Source: Ascarosepion bandense (taxonomy: Eukaryota > Mollusca > Cephalopoda > Sepiida > Sepiidae). Taken from it: a stretch of 64,000 bases of DNA. Positions 53,405 through 63,185 of the stretch are shown here, one piece after another; the first letter of the stretch is position 1, and the number at the start of each line of letters is the position of its first letter. The stretch covers positions 3,858,501 through 3,922,500 of the forward strand of contig JBBBDQ010001918.1 of assembly GCA_037127315.1 (NCBI GenBank), given 5' to 3'. Position numbers and translations under genes: made by a program. The notes below the pieces were generated by a model. That model was given only the letters and a program-made list of their open reading frames with translations. It searched no databases and was not told where the DNA came from.

Positions 53405-53420
53405 CGTATCTCGGTCCGCT

Positions 53421-53423
<3 letters not shown>

Positions 53424-53481
<58 letters not shown>
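53424..53481. repeat. (TATC)n microsatellite
   Basis: About 14 units. Confidence 0.95.
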
Positions 53482-53482
<1 letters not shown>

Positions 53483-53599
53483 AAACACAACCAGCCCCCC
53501 CACCGCCTTTCGAGATTGCAATTAATGCGATGACTGTGCTAAGTGGCGACTTTTTTCTCTGTGGTGTCCATACCTTTAGTTGAGTGTGATCCCTCACTT

Positions 53600-53800
53600 T
53601 TTCTTTTTCTGTGTGCCATGTCCCTTCAAGACGTAGTCGATCATGGCTTTACACGTCTCCCTATACATGCTGTCTCTTAGCACAGTTTCTCCTGTTGCTG
53701 CACCAACCCCCGCTCTGCCATCCACCTGCTCAGGCTCTTCAAATATATTTCCCTGACTCTTTTCTCCTCTATCTCTGTGAGTAACGGATACATGATGATG
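53600..53800 (-). repeat. RTE LINE 3' end, diverged
   Basis: Minus strand: GAAGAGCCTGAGCAGGTGGA, TGGCAGAGCGGGGGTTGG, AGACGTGTAAAGCCATGATC and the end GGACATGGCACACAGAAA correspond to the last ~60 RTE codons. The (AAG)n is reduced. Confidence 0.7.
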
Positions 53801-54635
53801 ACCAAAGCCTGCTTAGCTAAAACATTATACGTAGAATTACTGAAGTATATTGGTGATTCCCCATCTGAAAAGTGAAATACAAAATTAAAGATCTTGGTTT
53901 ATTTTTATTGCTTGTATTAAATTTGTGATATTTTATGTTATTAGTAGGTGTGTTTATATATATATATATATATATCAGCATGCCTTGTGGGCATAGAAGA
54001 ATCCAAAGGAGTATCCTTTACATATAATGGTAGGATAACTCTCTAAGAGAGCTCTAAACATATATGCATATAAATACATATAGAGCAAATATAAGAAAAA
54101 TTAAGGCAGACGCGTTATTTCATGGTAATACGGAAGTATGGTCTATTTCAGGCGAGCCATCGTCAGCTTCCGTTTTTATTCAACGACGGATTCTACATGA
54201 ATGGGATTCACAAAAACCTAACCCGACGAATAAGAAAATAAAAAATAAAAACATATAAGAATATAAATGTCGCTCCCTTAAAGGAGAAAATAAGAACAAT
54301 CCATCCGTTTGTCGAACCCACACACATTCCTACAGGATCATATATATAAAAGTCGCACAGAACCCACAGCAGATAACACGCCAAGACGCTAATTCATCAC
54401 CTCTGAAACAAAGTTGATGCCGCCCAGCGGTCAGTGTCGAAGAAAGTTCGAGGGTAGAGGGTAGGTCAGACGAGAAAGAGGGAGTGATAAAGAAAAGAGA
54501 AGAAAGGAAAGAAAGGAGAGAGGGAGAAATAGAGCTTTACATCCTTAATTTAAAGGAACCTTATTACTTTATTTAGATTTATTTGTTTGAACTTGTATTT
54601 TTTTCCTTTTTAAAACTGTATTAATATTAAAATTT
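53801..54635. other. No element recognised; GA-rich at 54465-54530
   Basis: Mixed sequence with a short (TA)n at 53958-53975 and an AG-rich stretch. No shared repeat. Confidence 0.4.
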
Positions 54636-54639
54636 TCAC

Positions 54640-56290
54640 GTTAAGAATATAGTGCTCGTAATATTTTTTTCCCTAAAAATGTATTATCTGTAATATTTAA
54701 CAGTGATGTGTGGCTGGAATTAATTATCATCAAAAATGTATTGCTGGTAATAGTTTTCCTCCAAAAATGTATTGTTTGTAATATTTTTCGACATTTTTTT
54801 TTTTTCCCAGAAATGTATTGCAAGTAATTTTTACTAAAAGCCCTTTATTGTTTCGAATAAATTCGGAACTTATTCAGAAATTATAGCTTTAAACAAAGTT
54901 TTAAAAACAGATTCTTTTAAATTTGGCTAATAAATAAATTTTGTAGTTTTTGTTAATACAAGAAAGAGAATACAAAATTAGTCAAGGAATATTTTTTCAT
55001 ATTGCTCGTATTACTTTTTCTCTAAAATTGTGTTACTGGTAATATTTGACAGTAATGTATGGCTGGAATTATTTATCATCAAAAATGTATTGTTGGTCAT
55101 AGTTTTCCTTCAAAAAAAATTGTTTGTAATATTTTTATTTTTTTTCCGACAAACAATGTAAAATCTTTCCCCAGAAATGTATTGCAGGTAATTTGTTTTC
55201 TTAAAGCCCTTTATGTTTCAATTACATTCGAAACTTATTCAGAAATAATAGGTTTAAACAAAGTTTGAATCATCATTCTCAAGTCTTAATTTTCGGTATT
55301 GGTGACTTGACTTTTGTAGCACTTAATGTCACGGGGTTTTCAAATAAAAAACCTTGAAATTAAAACAAATTCTTTTAAATTTGACTAAAAACTAAATTCT
55401 GTAGTTTTTGTTAAAACAAGAAGTTTTTATACTTACGTTTTTTAAGAATTTTTTTAAAACATTTCATTGAAAAGAAAACGCTAGAGTGAAGGAGAGAGGG
55501 GGAAGAAGGAGAGAGGGGGAGAAGGAGAGAGAGGGAGAAGGAGAGTGAGAGAGAGGGGGAGAAGGAGAGAGAGGGGGAGAAGGAGAGAGAGAGAGAGGGG
55601 TATAGCTTTACACTCTGATTTAAAAAGAGCCAAATTATTCTATTTAGATTTATTTGCTTAAACTTAATTCTTTGGTTTAAAAATTAGAAATTAAAATTAC
55701 ATATTATATAAATTTACATATTACCAATTATTTGGTTAGTAGTGCGACAAATATAATAATGCCGTATACTTTTAGTACTAAATTTATTGTTTGTGATATT
55801 CTTTCCGACAAAAGATGTAAAATTTTTACCACAGAAATGTATTGCCGGTAATTTTCTCTTGAAGCCCTTTCTGTTTCAAATAAATTCGAAACTTATACAG
55901 AGATTAAAGTTTAAAAACAAAGTCATTTAGATTTGACTAAAAAATAAATTTTGTAGTTTTTGTTAATACAAGAAAGAGAATACAAAATTAGTCACGGAAT
56001 ATTTTTTCATAGTGATCGTATTACTTTTTCTCTAAAAGTGTGTTACTGGTAATATTTAGCAGTAATGTAAGGCTGGAATTATTTATCATCAAAACTGCAT
56101 TGCTGGTCATAGTTTTCCTTAAAAAAAATTGTTTGTAATATTTTTTTGAACAAAAAATCAAGATCTTTCCCCAGATATGTATTGCAGGTAATTTTCTCAT
56201 AAAGCCCTTTATGTTTCAATCACATTCGAAACTTAATCAGAAATAATAATAATAATAATAGGTTGAAACAAAGTTCAAATCATCACTTTC
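54640..56290. repeat. Repeat Y array, ~350-bp units with internal minisatellite modules
   Basis: Units at about 54640-54990, 54990-55440, 55780-55995 (partial) and 55995-56290 share TGTATGGCTGGAATTATTTA, ATCAAAAATGTATTG, CCCAGAAATGTATTGCAGG, AAGCCCTTTATG and TTTTGTAGTTTTTGTTAATA. The modules ATGTATTG..GGTAAT recur every 45-60 bp. A block around 54945 recurs at about 55960, so part of the array is also duplicated at about 1.02 kb. Confidence 0.75.
55487..55605. repeat. GA-rich minisatellite
   Basis: Repeats of GAGAGGGGGAGAAGGA, about 16-20 bp per unit. Confidence 0.9.
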
Positions 56291-56299
56291 AAGTTTAAC

Positions 56300-56953
56300 T
56301 TTTCGGTGGTAATGACTTGAACTTGTAGCAAATAATGTCGAAATCCTTGGAGATGTCCAGAGCAACCGTGCGAGCCTCGTGCGAGCCTCGTCATACTCAT
56401 CAAGGGCCTGGAACATGTACTCCGTTACGGTTGTTAGCAAGTCGGCCGTGGACCTGACAAAGCGGAAGCCATATTGCCTGTCAGAGAAGAGTTTGTGGGC
56501 AGTAAGATGTTGAACGATTTCAGCATTGATTATGACCTCGAATACTTTCCCGAATATCCGTAGAAGACTGATAGGACGATAGTTGGATGGGTCCGAGGGT
56601 TCACCACAATTCTTAAATACAAGAACAACTGAAGAGAACTTCCAGCATGCAGGAAAACAGGAAGCAGAAAGGCAGTAGTTAAACAGTTTAGAGAGGGCAG
56701 GGGAGAGTTCAGGAGCACACCTCTTAAGGACTATCACCGGGATTCCATCGTCTCCACTCGCCTTATGGGGGTCGAGTTTTGAAATTACTCGGGATACTAC
56801 TGTCGGGGTAATATATACGTCGTACAGTTTGGCCTCAGTTCTAATAGGGAAGTCGGGCGGGTGTACTCCAGATGAATCAAATGTGGAGTTGGATGAGAAT
56901 CTGCGGGCAAAGTACTCAGCTTTGTCCGCAGATGACGTGAGAACCTCAATCAT
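56300..56953 (-). pseudogene. CR1/Jockey-like LINE, reverse transcriptase N-terminal part
   Basis: Minus-strand frame: SADKAEYFARRFSSN, VSRVISKLDPHKASGDDGIP, LFNYCLSASCFPACWK, SNYRPISLLRIFGKVFEVII and LFSDRQYGFRFVRSTADLL are RT motifs 0 to 2 of this class. An 11-bp tandem duplication (GTGCGAGCCTC twice, 56367-56390) shifts the frame; beyond it VALDISK.FD, motif A, appears in another frame. The catalytic YADD block and everything after are missing here. The 3' half of the family is represented at 58490-59600. Confidence 0.85.
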
Positions 56954-57330
56954 ATAATTGAATCTGTTTTGTTCAATTTAACTAATCAGAATAGAGATTA
57001 TTTTTTTCAAATTTAAAGTGAATCTCCATACTGATTCGTTAAATTGAACACACATACATTTTTGTCTTTCATATTTATAAATAGAAAACGTATTGTTTTT
57101 TATATTTAAATGAAAACCTTTTTCAAAACCAACATCTAACATTGCGTTATGACGAGATAGAAATCACAAAACATAGACATTACCGTGTCGCAATGTATTT
57201 TTAATTAAAAAACAACTTGAATTATATGATTATATTATGGTCTACAATATTTATTGCGTTGAGCACTTTCTCAAAAGAAAAGTAAATGCAAGAGAACTCG
57301 GAATTTTAAAACTGTTGGTTTTCTTTACCT

Positions 57331-57333
<3 letters not shown>

Positions 57334-57380
<47 letters not shown>
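57334..57380. repeat. (CA)n microsatellite
   Basis: About 22 CA units. Confidence 0.95.
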
Positions 57381-57386
<6 letters not shown>

Positions 57387-57445
57387 GGGGAAGGGGGAGT
57401 GCCTGTATGTGCGCGCGTTTATATGTGTGAAGGCATCAAATCTTT

Positions 57446-57452
57446 GCGTGGG

Positions 57453-57499
<47 letters not shown>

Positions 57500-57515
57500 C
57501 TATCTTGTCTGTTCA

Positions 57516-57570
<55 letters not shown>

Positions 57571-57584
57571 TCACAGTCTGTTCA

Positions 57585-57627
<43 letters not shown>

Positions 57628-57659
57628 ATATCTATCTATCTATCTATTCAGTCTGTTCA

Positions 57660-57702
<43 letters not shown>

Positions 57703-57716
57703 TCACAGTCTGTTCA

Positions 57717-57763
<47 letters not shown>

Positions 57764-57777
57764 TCACAGTCTGTTCA

Positions 57778-57832
<55 letters not shown>

Positions 57833-57846
57833 TCACAGTCTGTTCA

Positions 57847-57901
<55 letters not shown>

Positions 57902-57914
57902 TCATAGTCTGTTC

Positions 57915-57952
<38 letters not shown>

Positions 57953-57961
57953 TCCATCTGT

Positions 57962-58014
<53 letters not shown>

Positions 58015-58028
58015 TCACAGTCTGTTCA

Positions 58029-58079
<51 letters not shown>

Positions 58080-58091
58080 TCAGTCTGTTCA

Positions 58092-58134
<43 letters not shown>

Positions 58135-58143
58135 TCTATCTAT

Positions 58144-58204
<61 letters not shown>

Positions 58205-58218
58205 TCACAGTCTGTTCA

Positions 58219-58261
<43 letters not shown>

Positions 58262-58275
58262 TCACAGTCTGTTCA

Positions 58276-58331
<56 letters not shown>
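57446..58331. repeat. (CTAT)n array with regular CAGTCTGTTCAT interruptions
   Basis: About 13 blocks of (CTAT)8-15 are separated by TTCACAGTCTGTTCATAT or close variants, at about 57503, 57571, 57650, 57705, 57766, 57836, 57906, 57950, 58016, 58082, 58135, 58206 and 58263, a period of about 60-70 bp. The two long Ser/Ile/Tyr/Leu frames across it are artefacts. Confidence 0.95.
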
Positions 58332-58333
<2 letters not shown>

Positions 58334-58489
58334 ATGAATAGACAGATTCTCCTATCGTCCGGTTCACACTCATCTCCGTTTTCTTTTTTAATAGAAGGAG
58401 AGGTTCATCCCTTGTTTTCCTTTTTAGAATTGAGTCTCTTCTAAATTTTTTCTTTTATACAATTTCTAGTATTCACTTGTGTTTTTTTT

Positions 58490-59600
58490 TCTTTTTTAAT
58501 CGTATCGCCCAAAGTAAGGCAATCTACTGCCACTGGTGCGCAGAGGGTTACATAGGAGGAAAGTTATGAGAAAGAGGGACAGGTTATAGGGAGTATCAGG
58601 AAGTGGGTAAAAGAAGGATGAGAATACTGATGTAAGTGGAGTGGACGGAGAAAGGAGCATGAGAGAGAGAGGATCCAAGTCAGTGAGATAGGCGATGACT
58701 AATGACTTTACTTTTAAATTCTTGGAGATTGTAGCTTTCGGAAAAGCTAGGAAACGGAAGCGAATTCCACAGGCAGGAAATGCGAGAAAAGAAGCTGGTG
58801 GAGTAGAATTTGCATCTACATTTTATTGGTTTCACGGGTAAAAGGGTGGGACCTAGTTGCTAATCTTGTGGCTCGAGTAAAATCACGCTTAAGAGACACC
58901 AGAGAGCTAAGCTCATCGGAGCAGAAGCAGTGAAAGTACTTGTAGAAGAGACACGGAGAAGCCACATTGCGCCGGTGAGAATGTGACTGTACCTGATGTG
59001 CCAGGTAGGGATCGGTTACATTACAGATTCTTCGTTGGATTTTGTCAAGGACACCTAGGTGGATAGCAGGGACACCCGACCAAATATGGTAGCAGTATTC
59101 AATACACAGGCGGATTGTAGATGTATATATGTGCAGGATGGCTTCAGACAGGAAAAACTTCCTGTCCCAGAACAGAGAACCGAGCAGCGATTTATTTATG
59201 GATTCGATATAATCATTCCATTTAAGATCTGTTGTGAGAATGTGCGTTGTGGTGCAGTAGGTATCGGCTTGAACGAGAAACCGGAGAGCCGAGTTCGAAT
59301 TCCAGTTGAATCCATTGTATTCACTTACGCGCAAATACCCTTGGTAAAGGTATTAATCCGTCTCTTCCTTCCAGTTATGGGTTAAATAGCAGGACTGATT
59401 GGGTTCTATAGCCTTGGTCGGCTACCAATCTACCGCAGAAAGCAATGGCAACCTACTGCGTGATAATCTTCTGCCCAGTCAGTCATGTCTCTTTCGAGAC
59501 ATAATCGCCCAAGTGTGTATCACGTATGGCACTTAACTGACTGACTGTGAGAATTAAACCGAGAGTGGCATTTAGTCAAAGTAATTAAAAATCTTCCTAT
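58490..59600 (-). pseudogene. CR1/Jockey-like LINE 3' half, interrupted by SINE1
   Basis: The minus-strand frame (58816-59240) reads LKWNDYIESINKSLLG, FLSEAILHIYTSTIRLCIEY, CYHIWSGVPAIHLGVLDKIQ, RRICNVTDPYLAH, SHSHRRNVASPCLFYKYFHC and TRLATRSHPF, the thumb and C-terminus of this RT class. The 3' UTR and tail run to 58490 with a T-run (complement of poly(A)). The C-terminal WNSLP block is frame-shifted. Upstream coding resumes beyond the SINE1 to about 59600. Confidence 0.85.
59242..59545 (+). repeat. SINE1 copy, full length, with target-site duplication
   Basis: The 9-bp TGTGAGAAT occurs at 59233-59241 and 59546-59554. Box A GTGGTGCAGTAGG, box B GAGTTCGAATTCC, hairpin CATGTCTCTTTCGAGACATA. 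Defines both ends of SINE1: start TGCGTTG or GTGCGTTG, end CACTTAACTGACTGAC. Confidence 0.95.
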
Positions 59601-59756
59601 TCCTCACTCTCCTCCGTATATATATATATTTAATTGGATGATTGAAAAGTAACTCCCAGTTTTATGTATAAATGGCCAGCCAAGATTCCTGACTTAACAC
59701 CCTGTGAGCTTTTTCTTTGGCGTCGTTTAAAGGAGCAAGCGTGTAGCCAATCTTCT

Positions 59757-59992
59757 CCCAAGACCACCTCTGCACACAGTCCTGGGGTGATATAAAATTT
59801 CTGGAGGCTCTGCGTCCCTCCTACTCTCATCGGAAGAGTCACCATACCCATGATTTTTATGGAACCACCATCAGCCTGTGTGATTTCTATATCGAGCCTT
59901 CTCATTCTACCTTGATTTTCCAATTTTCTGTATTCTTCCTCCCTCAATAACGATATAGATGCCTCCGTGTCTAGAATGTTCTACTGGGAGGG
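59757..59992 (-). pseudogene. Gypsy-type LTR retrotransposon protease fragment
   Basis: The minus-strand frame reads NILDTEASISLLREEEYRKL, RRLDIEITQADGGSIKIMG, VGGTQSLQKFYITPGL and VVLGEDWL, the layout of a retropepsin-like aspartic protease. The active-site DTGA is DTEA here, and a TAG lies just before it, so it is dead. The frame then runs out of the protease into transposon sequence at about 59757. No RT is attached. Confidence 0.7.
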
Positions 59993-59994
59993 GG

Positions 59995-60135
59995 GGGCTG
60001 CCCCCGGTTCACAAGCAAGAAAGGTGCGGTGTTAGAGGAAATATGGCCAAAAGGTGCGGGGCAAGAAGGAAAGCCCCTCCCCCAATGCAAAAAGTGAAGA
60101 TGAAACTTAGAGAATTGAACCAGAAAAACGAAAAT
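59995..60135 (+). pseudogene. Possible gag zinc-knuckle remnant
   Basis: RCGVRGNMAKRC reads like the second half of a CCHC zinc knuckle, with the His changed to Asn and the first Cys missing. It lies on the opposite strand to the adjacent protease, so an inversion would be needed if both came from one element. Confidence 0.35.
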
Positions 60136-60449
60136 GAGGCAGGGTGGCCTGTGCAGATAAAAATCCATTGCATTGTTAGAGCTGCGGAGAAATGTGCAAG
60201 AAGTTGTTGATTTTGTGGGTAAGTATACTATATTTTTTAACCAAAATTTTTCAAGACCTTGAAGGCTTAATGCAAGATTTCTGTGCGGCTTGAGAAAAGG
60301 TAACGCAATCTGGTGGTCATATCAAATTTTAAATAAAAATTAACATTTTAATCACATGTCTATTTCTTGAAAAATTATAGTTAATAAATGAATTATATAG
60401 ATTTTAAAATGGATAGATACTTTTCAATCACTATATATAAATATATATA

Positions 60450-60522
60450 TAGTCATCCGCATACAGATCTGTTTCGCTGTATCACAGCTCATCAGTACGG
60501 TTAGACTCCGATTGCTTTGTAC
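60450..60522 (-). repeat. HHR-SINE copy 6, 3' end only
   Basis: Hammerhead plus 15 nt upstream; the tRNA head is missing. Ends in TATATATA at 60450. It abuts a palindrome at 60521. Confidence 0.8.
60452..60506 (-). ncRNA. Type I hammerhead ribozyme motif, intact fold
   Basis: Core CTGATGA (complement of 60489-60495), stem II GCTGT/ACAGC (perfect), loop GAT, GAAA, helix III ACA/TGT with GATC loop, triplet GTA. Helix I CCGTA/TGCGG plus outer GTC/GAC. H at the cleavage site is A, which the NUH rule allows. Confidence 0.8.
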
Positions 60523-60566
60523 CTGATGATTACGTAACGCATAAAACTCCGCGTCATGCAACCAAC

Positions 60567-60602
<36 letters not shown>

Positions 60603-60612
60603 TGGTTGCATG

Positions 60613-60665
<53 letters not shown>

Positions 60666-60715
60666 TTATGTTGGTTGCATGAGTCGGAGTTTCATGCGTT
60701 ACGTATTCATCAGGT
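60521..60715. repeat. Palindrome with (TA)n core, ~50-bp arms
   Basis: ACCTGATGATTACGTAACGC to CATGCAACCAACATAATA (60521-60572) is matched at about 90% by the complement of 60661-60715. The core is (TA)n with one further ATTGGTTGCATGA. Confidence 0.88.
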
Positions 60716-60957
60716 GCATATTACGAACTAACCGTTTAAGAGATTTTAATTCAAGTTCACTCGATTTTCATTGGAGTTAAGTCTCATAATGTTAGGATAC
60801 TATTTTTTATTTCATCAAAAGTAAAATTCAAATAGAATAAAAAATTACATGAATATAAAAAAATAATTTTAATTCTAAAGAACATAATTAAAATGTACGG
60901 AGTTGAATCCAAAAGGACGTAATTCATAATTATTGATAGTATGAACGCATCATTTTG

Positions 60958-60958
60958 G

Positions 60959-61021
<63 letters not shown>
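60958..61021. repeat. (CTAT)n followed by a CAGTCTGTTCA motif
   Basis: About 15 CTAT units, then GTGTATTTGTCTGTCTCAGT and CTGTTCACATC. The same motif interrupts the array at 57.4-58.3 kb. Confidence 0.9.
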
Positions 61022-61022
<1 letters not shown>

Positions 61023-61159
61023 GTGTATTTGTCTGTCTCAGTCTGTTCACATCTCTCTATGGACGGATCTATTGATAGATAGATCTTTCAATATATCTGA
61101 CGTTTCTTAACACTCAACATTTATCGTCAGATCTATGAATAGATCTATTAATAAATCTA

Positions 61160-61520
61160 ATATGTCAACACATTACCGCTGTTTAATTATAGAAAAATAG
61201 AATATCCACTAAAATACCATTAAAAATAATATTCATAAAAATAAATTTTATATAAATAAGTCTGTTGATACCATTTCGTAACTTTTTGTAAGATTTCATA
61301 GCATTGTCTTTATTTGTTTAGATTAGGATACGAACCAAAGCATATATGGATGTTATGATAGATCGGAAGTTATGTATTTACGGTATAATTCGACTTTGTA
61401 AAACCATGAAATCTACCGTGGTCGAGTGGTTAGACACGCCAGATCTTTTCGCGGCTTCTCCCTGGTGTATGAGAGCCCCAATCCTGCTGGAAGATAGATT
61501 GTTTCTTAACAAGATTTCTT
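61160..61520 (+). repeat. tRNA-Leu-like element, diverged copy
   Basis: Arm traces (AGAATATCCACTAAAATACC, AATATTCATAAAAATAA), then TTTCGTAAC, and a tRNA-like part at about 61408-61493 with box A GTGGTCGAGTGGTTAGA and CGCCAGATC. Box B is degraded. Bordered by (TA)n. Confidence 0.6.
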
Positions 61521-61533
61521 GAATATTCAGGCT

Positions 61534-61576
<43 letters not shown>

Positions 61577-61977
61577 CACCTAATGATATCTACTTAGAGC
61601 CAAACCCGAAGTAAAAACTACAATAAGATGGCTGAAAAAAATACAGACATACAGGCAGATAAACAGACACACACACAAACATCTTGCCTGATATATATAT
61701 ATATATTATATATATTATCGATTTTCTGCACTATTGTAAGAACTGCAACCTTGAAACTTCTGAATATCGTTTCTTATGTCTTTGTCTATGAGTGTATCAA
61801 ATTTGATTAAAATCGGACCACTCCTTCTATAACCTGATTTTTTCGATTATCGATTTTCGATATTTATCGGGGGTACCTCGACATAAAACCTAGCTAAGAA
61901 CACTCGCAGATGCTTATAGTACAACTGTGTAAATTTTCAAGAAAATCGGTTCAGCTGTTTCGGAGTCTATAGATAAC

Positions 61978-62047
<70 letters not shown>

Positions 62048-62068
62048 CCATTTATAAATAAGTGTAGA
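61577..62068 (-). mobile_element. Helitron-like element, 3' truncated
   Basis: Minus strand: TCTACACTTATTTATAAATG start after A, long (TG)n (61980-62042), shared block with TATCGAAAATCGATAATCG, then (TA)n and the GATGGCTGAAAAAAATACAG segment also in the 28-kb copy. The CTAG end is missing. Confidence 0.7.
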
Positions 62069-62069
62069 T

Positions 62070-62865
62070 AGATATATGTAGGTAATTTGCTATCGTAAAT
62101 ATTAGTGTGTAAAACGCGACTTTGTGAAGTTTGTAAGCCTAAAATTACAGTTTGGTGCAGATTATCTACGGAAAATGTTTAATATTTACTGCGGTTGCGT
62201 GAGTTGTCATGTAAGGGACGATAAGACCGATGATAAGTTGTATTTTAGGACGAAACACTCTCATGTACGCCAAAGCTAAGATTACTAACGAAACACATTA
62301 TTAAAAAAACATTCTTCCTAGACACAATATACGCGCTTTAGTCTAAAATTCTGAGTGAAATTTATTTCACTTGGCTACTCATGTTTCTTCTAAACGTTAA
62401 TGACGTTAGATTTTTTTCTTTATGCAAGCCTCATCTGAAACCTCCCGAGAATTACGAAGTGTGACTTGAAATATATTTCATGCTATTGTTTACTACAGTT
62501 TTCATGATAAATATTTACAACAATGTGTGTTTTTTTTTTCCTTTGGACGAGTCTAACATTAAAAAAGGCAATCAACATCTGCTTTTTTTCAAACAATATT
62601 TGATTGAGAACGCAGACACCGGCATGTTTACATCCAGCTTATTTTGATTAATGCCACATCTGTTCTGGTACATCTGCTATATATATAGACATGACAAAAT
62701 CTAAACAAGAATATGCAACTTTACCGGTCCTGACATGGCATGTCTGTTTCAGTCACCAACAGCCTTCGGGTATATTCTTTGTATCTCTACTATAAATATT
62801 TTTAAAGTAATTGTTTTTGGAATCTTTATGCTGTGGCATAGAATGTGCGTTGTGGTGTATTGGAT
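62070..62865. other. No recognisable feature
   Basis: AT-rich. A short SINE1-head-like GTGCGTTGTGGTG occurs at 62845-62857 beside the SINE2 poly(A) complement. Confidence 0.4.
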
Positions 62866-62867
62866 AT

Positions 62868-63185
62868 ATTTTTTTTTAATCGTATCACCCCGAGCAAGGC
62901 GGTAACGCCACTGATGTGCAGGGGCTACGTAATAGTGAAAAGATTGGAAAAGAGAAAGCCGGAAACCACATTCAAAGCAGGGAACAATGGATGAGCCTCT
63001 TAACCTGTTCAATAGAGGTGGGTGGAGTGTGAACCGGGCGATAGATAGATCTATCTACTCCAATTGAAAAAAAAAAAGAACAAAGTGAGAAGATTGGAAA
63101 AGAGAAAGCCGGAAACCAAATCCTAAATAGGGAACAATGGATGAGTCTCTTAACCTGTTCAATAGACGTGGGTGGAGTGTGAACG
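62868..63185 (-). repeat. SINE2 dimer
   Basis: Tail and poly(A) complement at 62868-62930, two units joined by an A-rich linker (63065-63078). The outer unit ends abruptly where SINE1 starts. Confidence 0.9.

Larger units (their letters stand above)
59630..60437. mobile_element. Mosaic: mariner-like ends enclosing transposase and gypsy pieces
   Basis: GATTGAAAAGTA on the left (59639-59650) and its complement on the right (about 60417-60428) form short inverted ends, inside TA-rich sequence. Next to the left end the + strand reads KWPAKIPDLTPCELFLW (59681-59732), a mariner/Tc1 catalytic block. The rest is a minus-strand gypsy protease and a plus-strand zinc-knuckle-like segment. Confidence 0.5.

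Noticed and set aside
57237..58341. Two overlapping open frames of more than 300 codons (Ser-Ile-Tyr-Leu repeats)
   Set aside because: They are translations of the (CTAT)n array; both frames stay open only because CTAT repeats contain no stop.
62215..62275. Hammerhead-like GATGA ... GGACGAAAC
   Set aside because: The core reads CCGATGA, stem II does not pair and helix I is absent.
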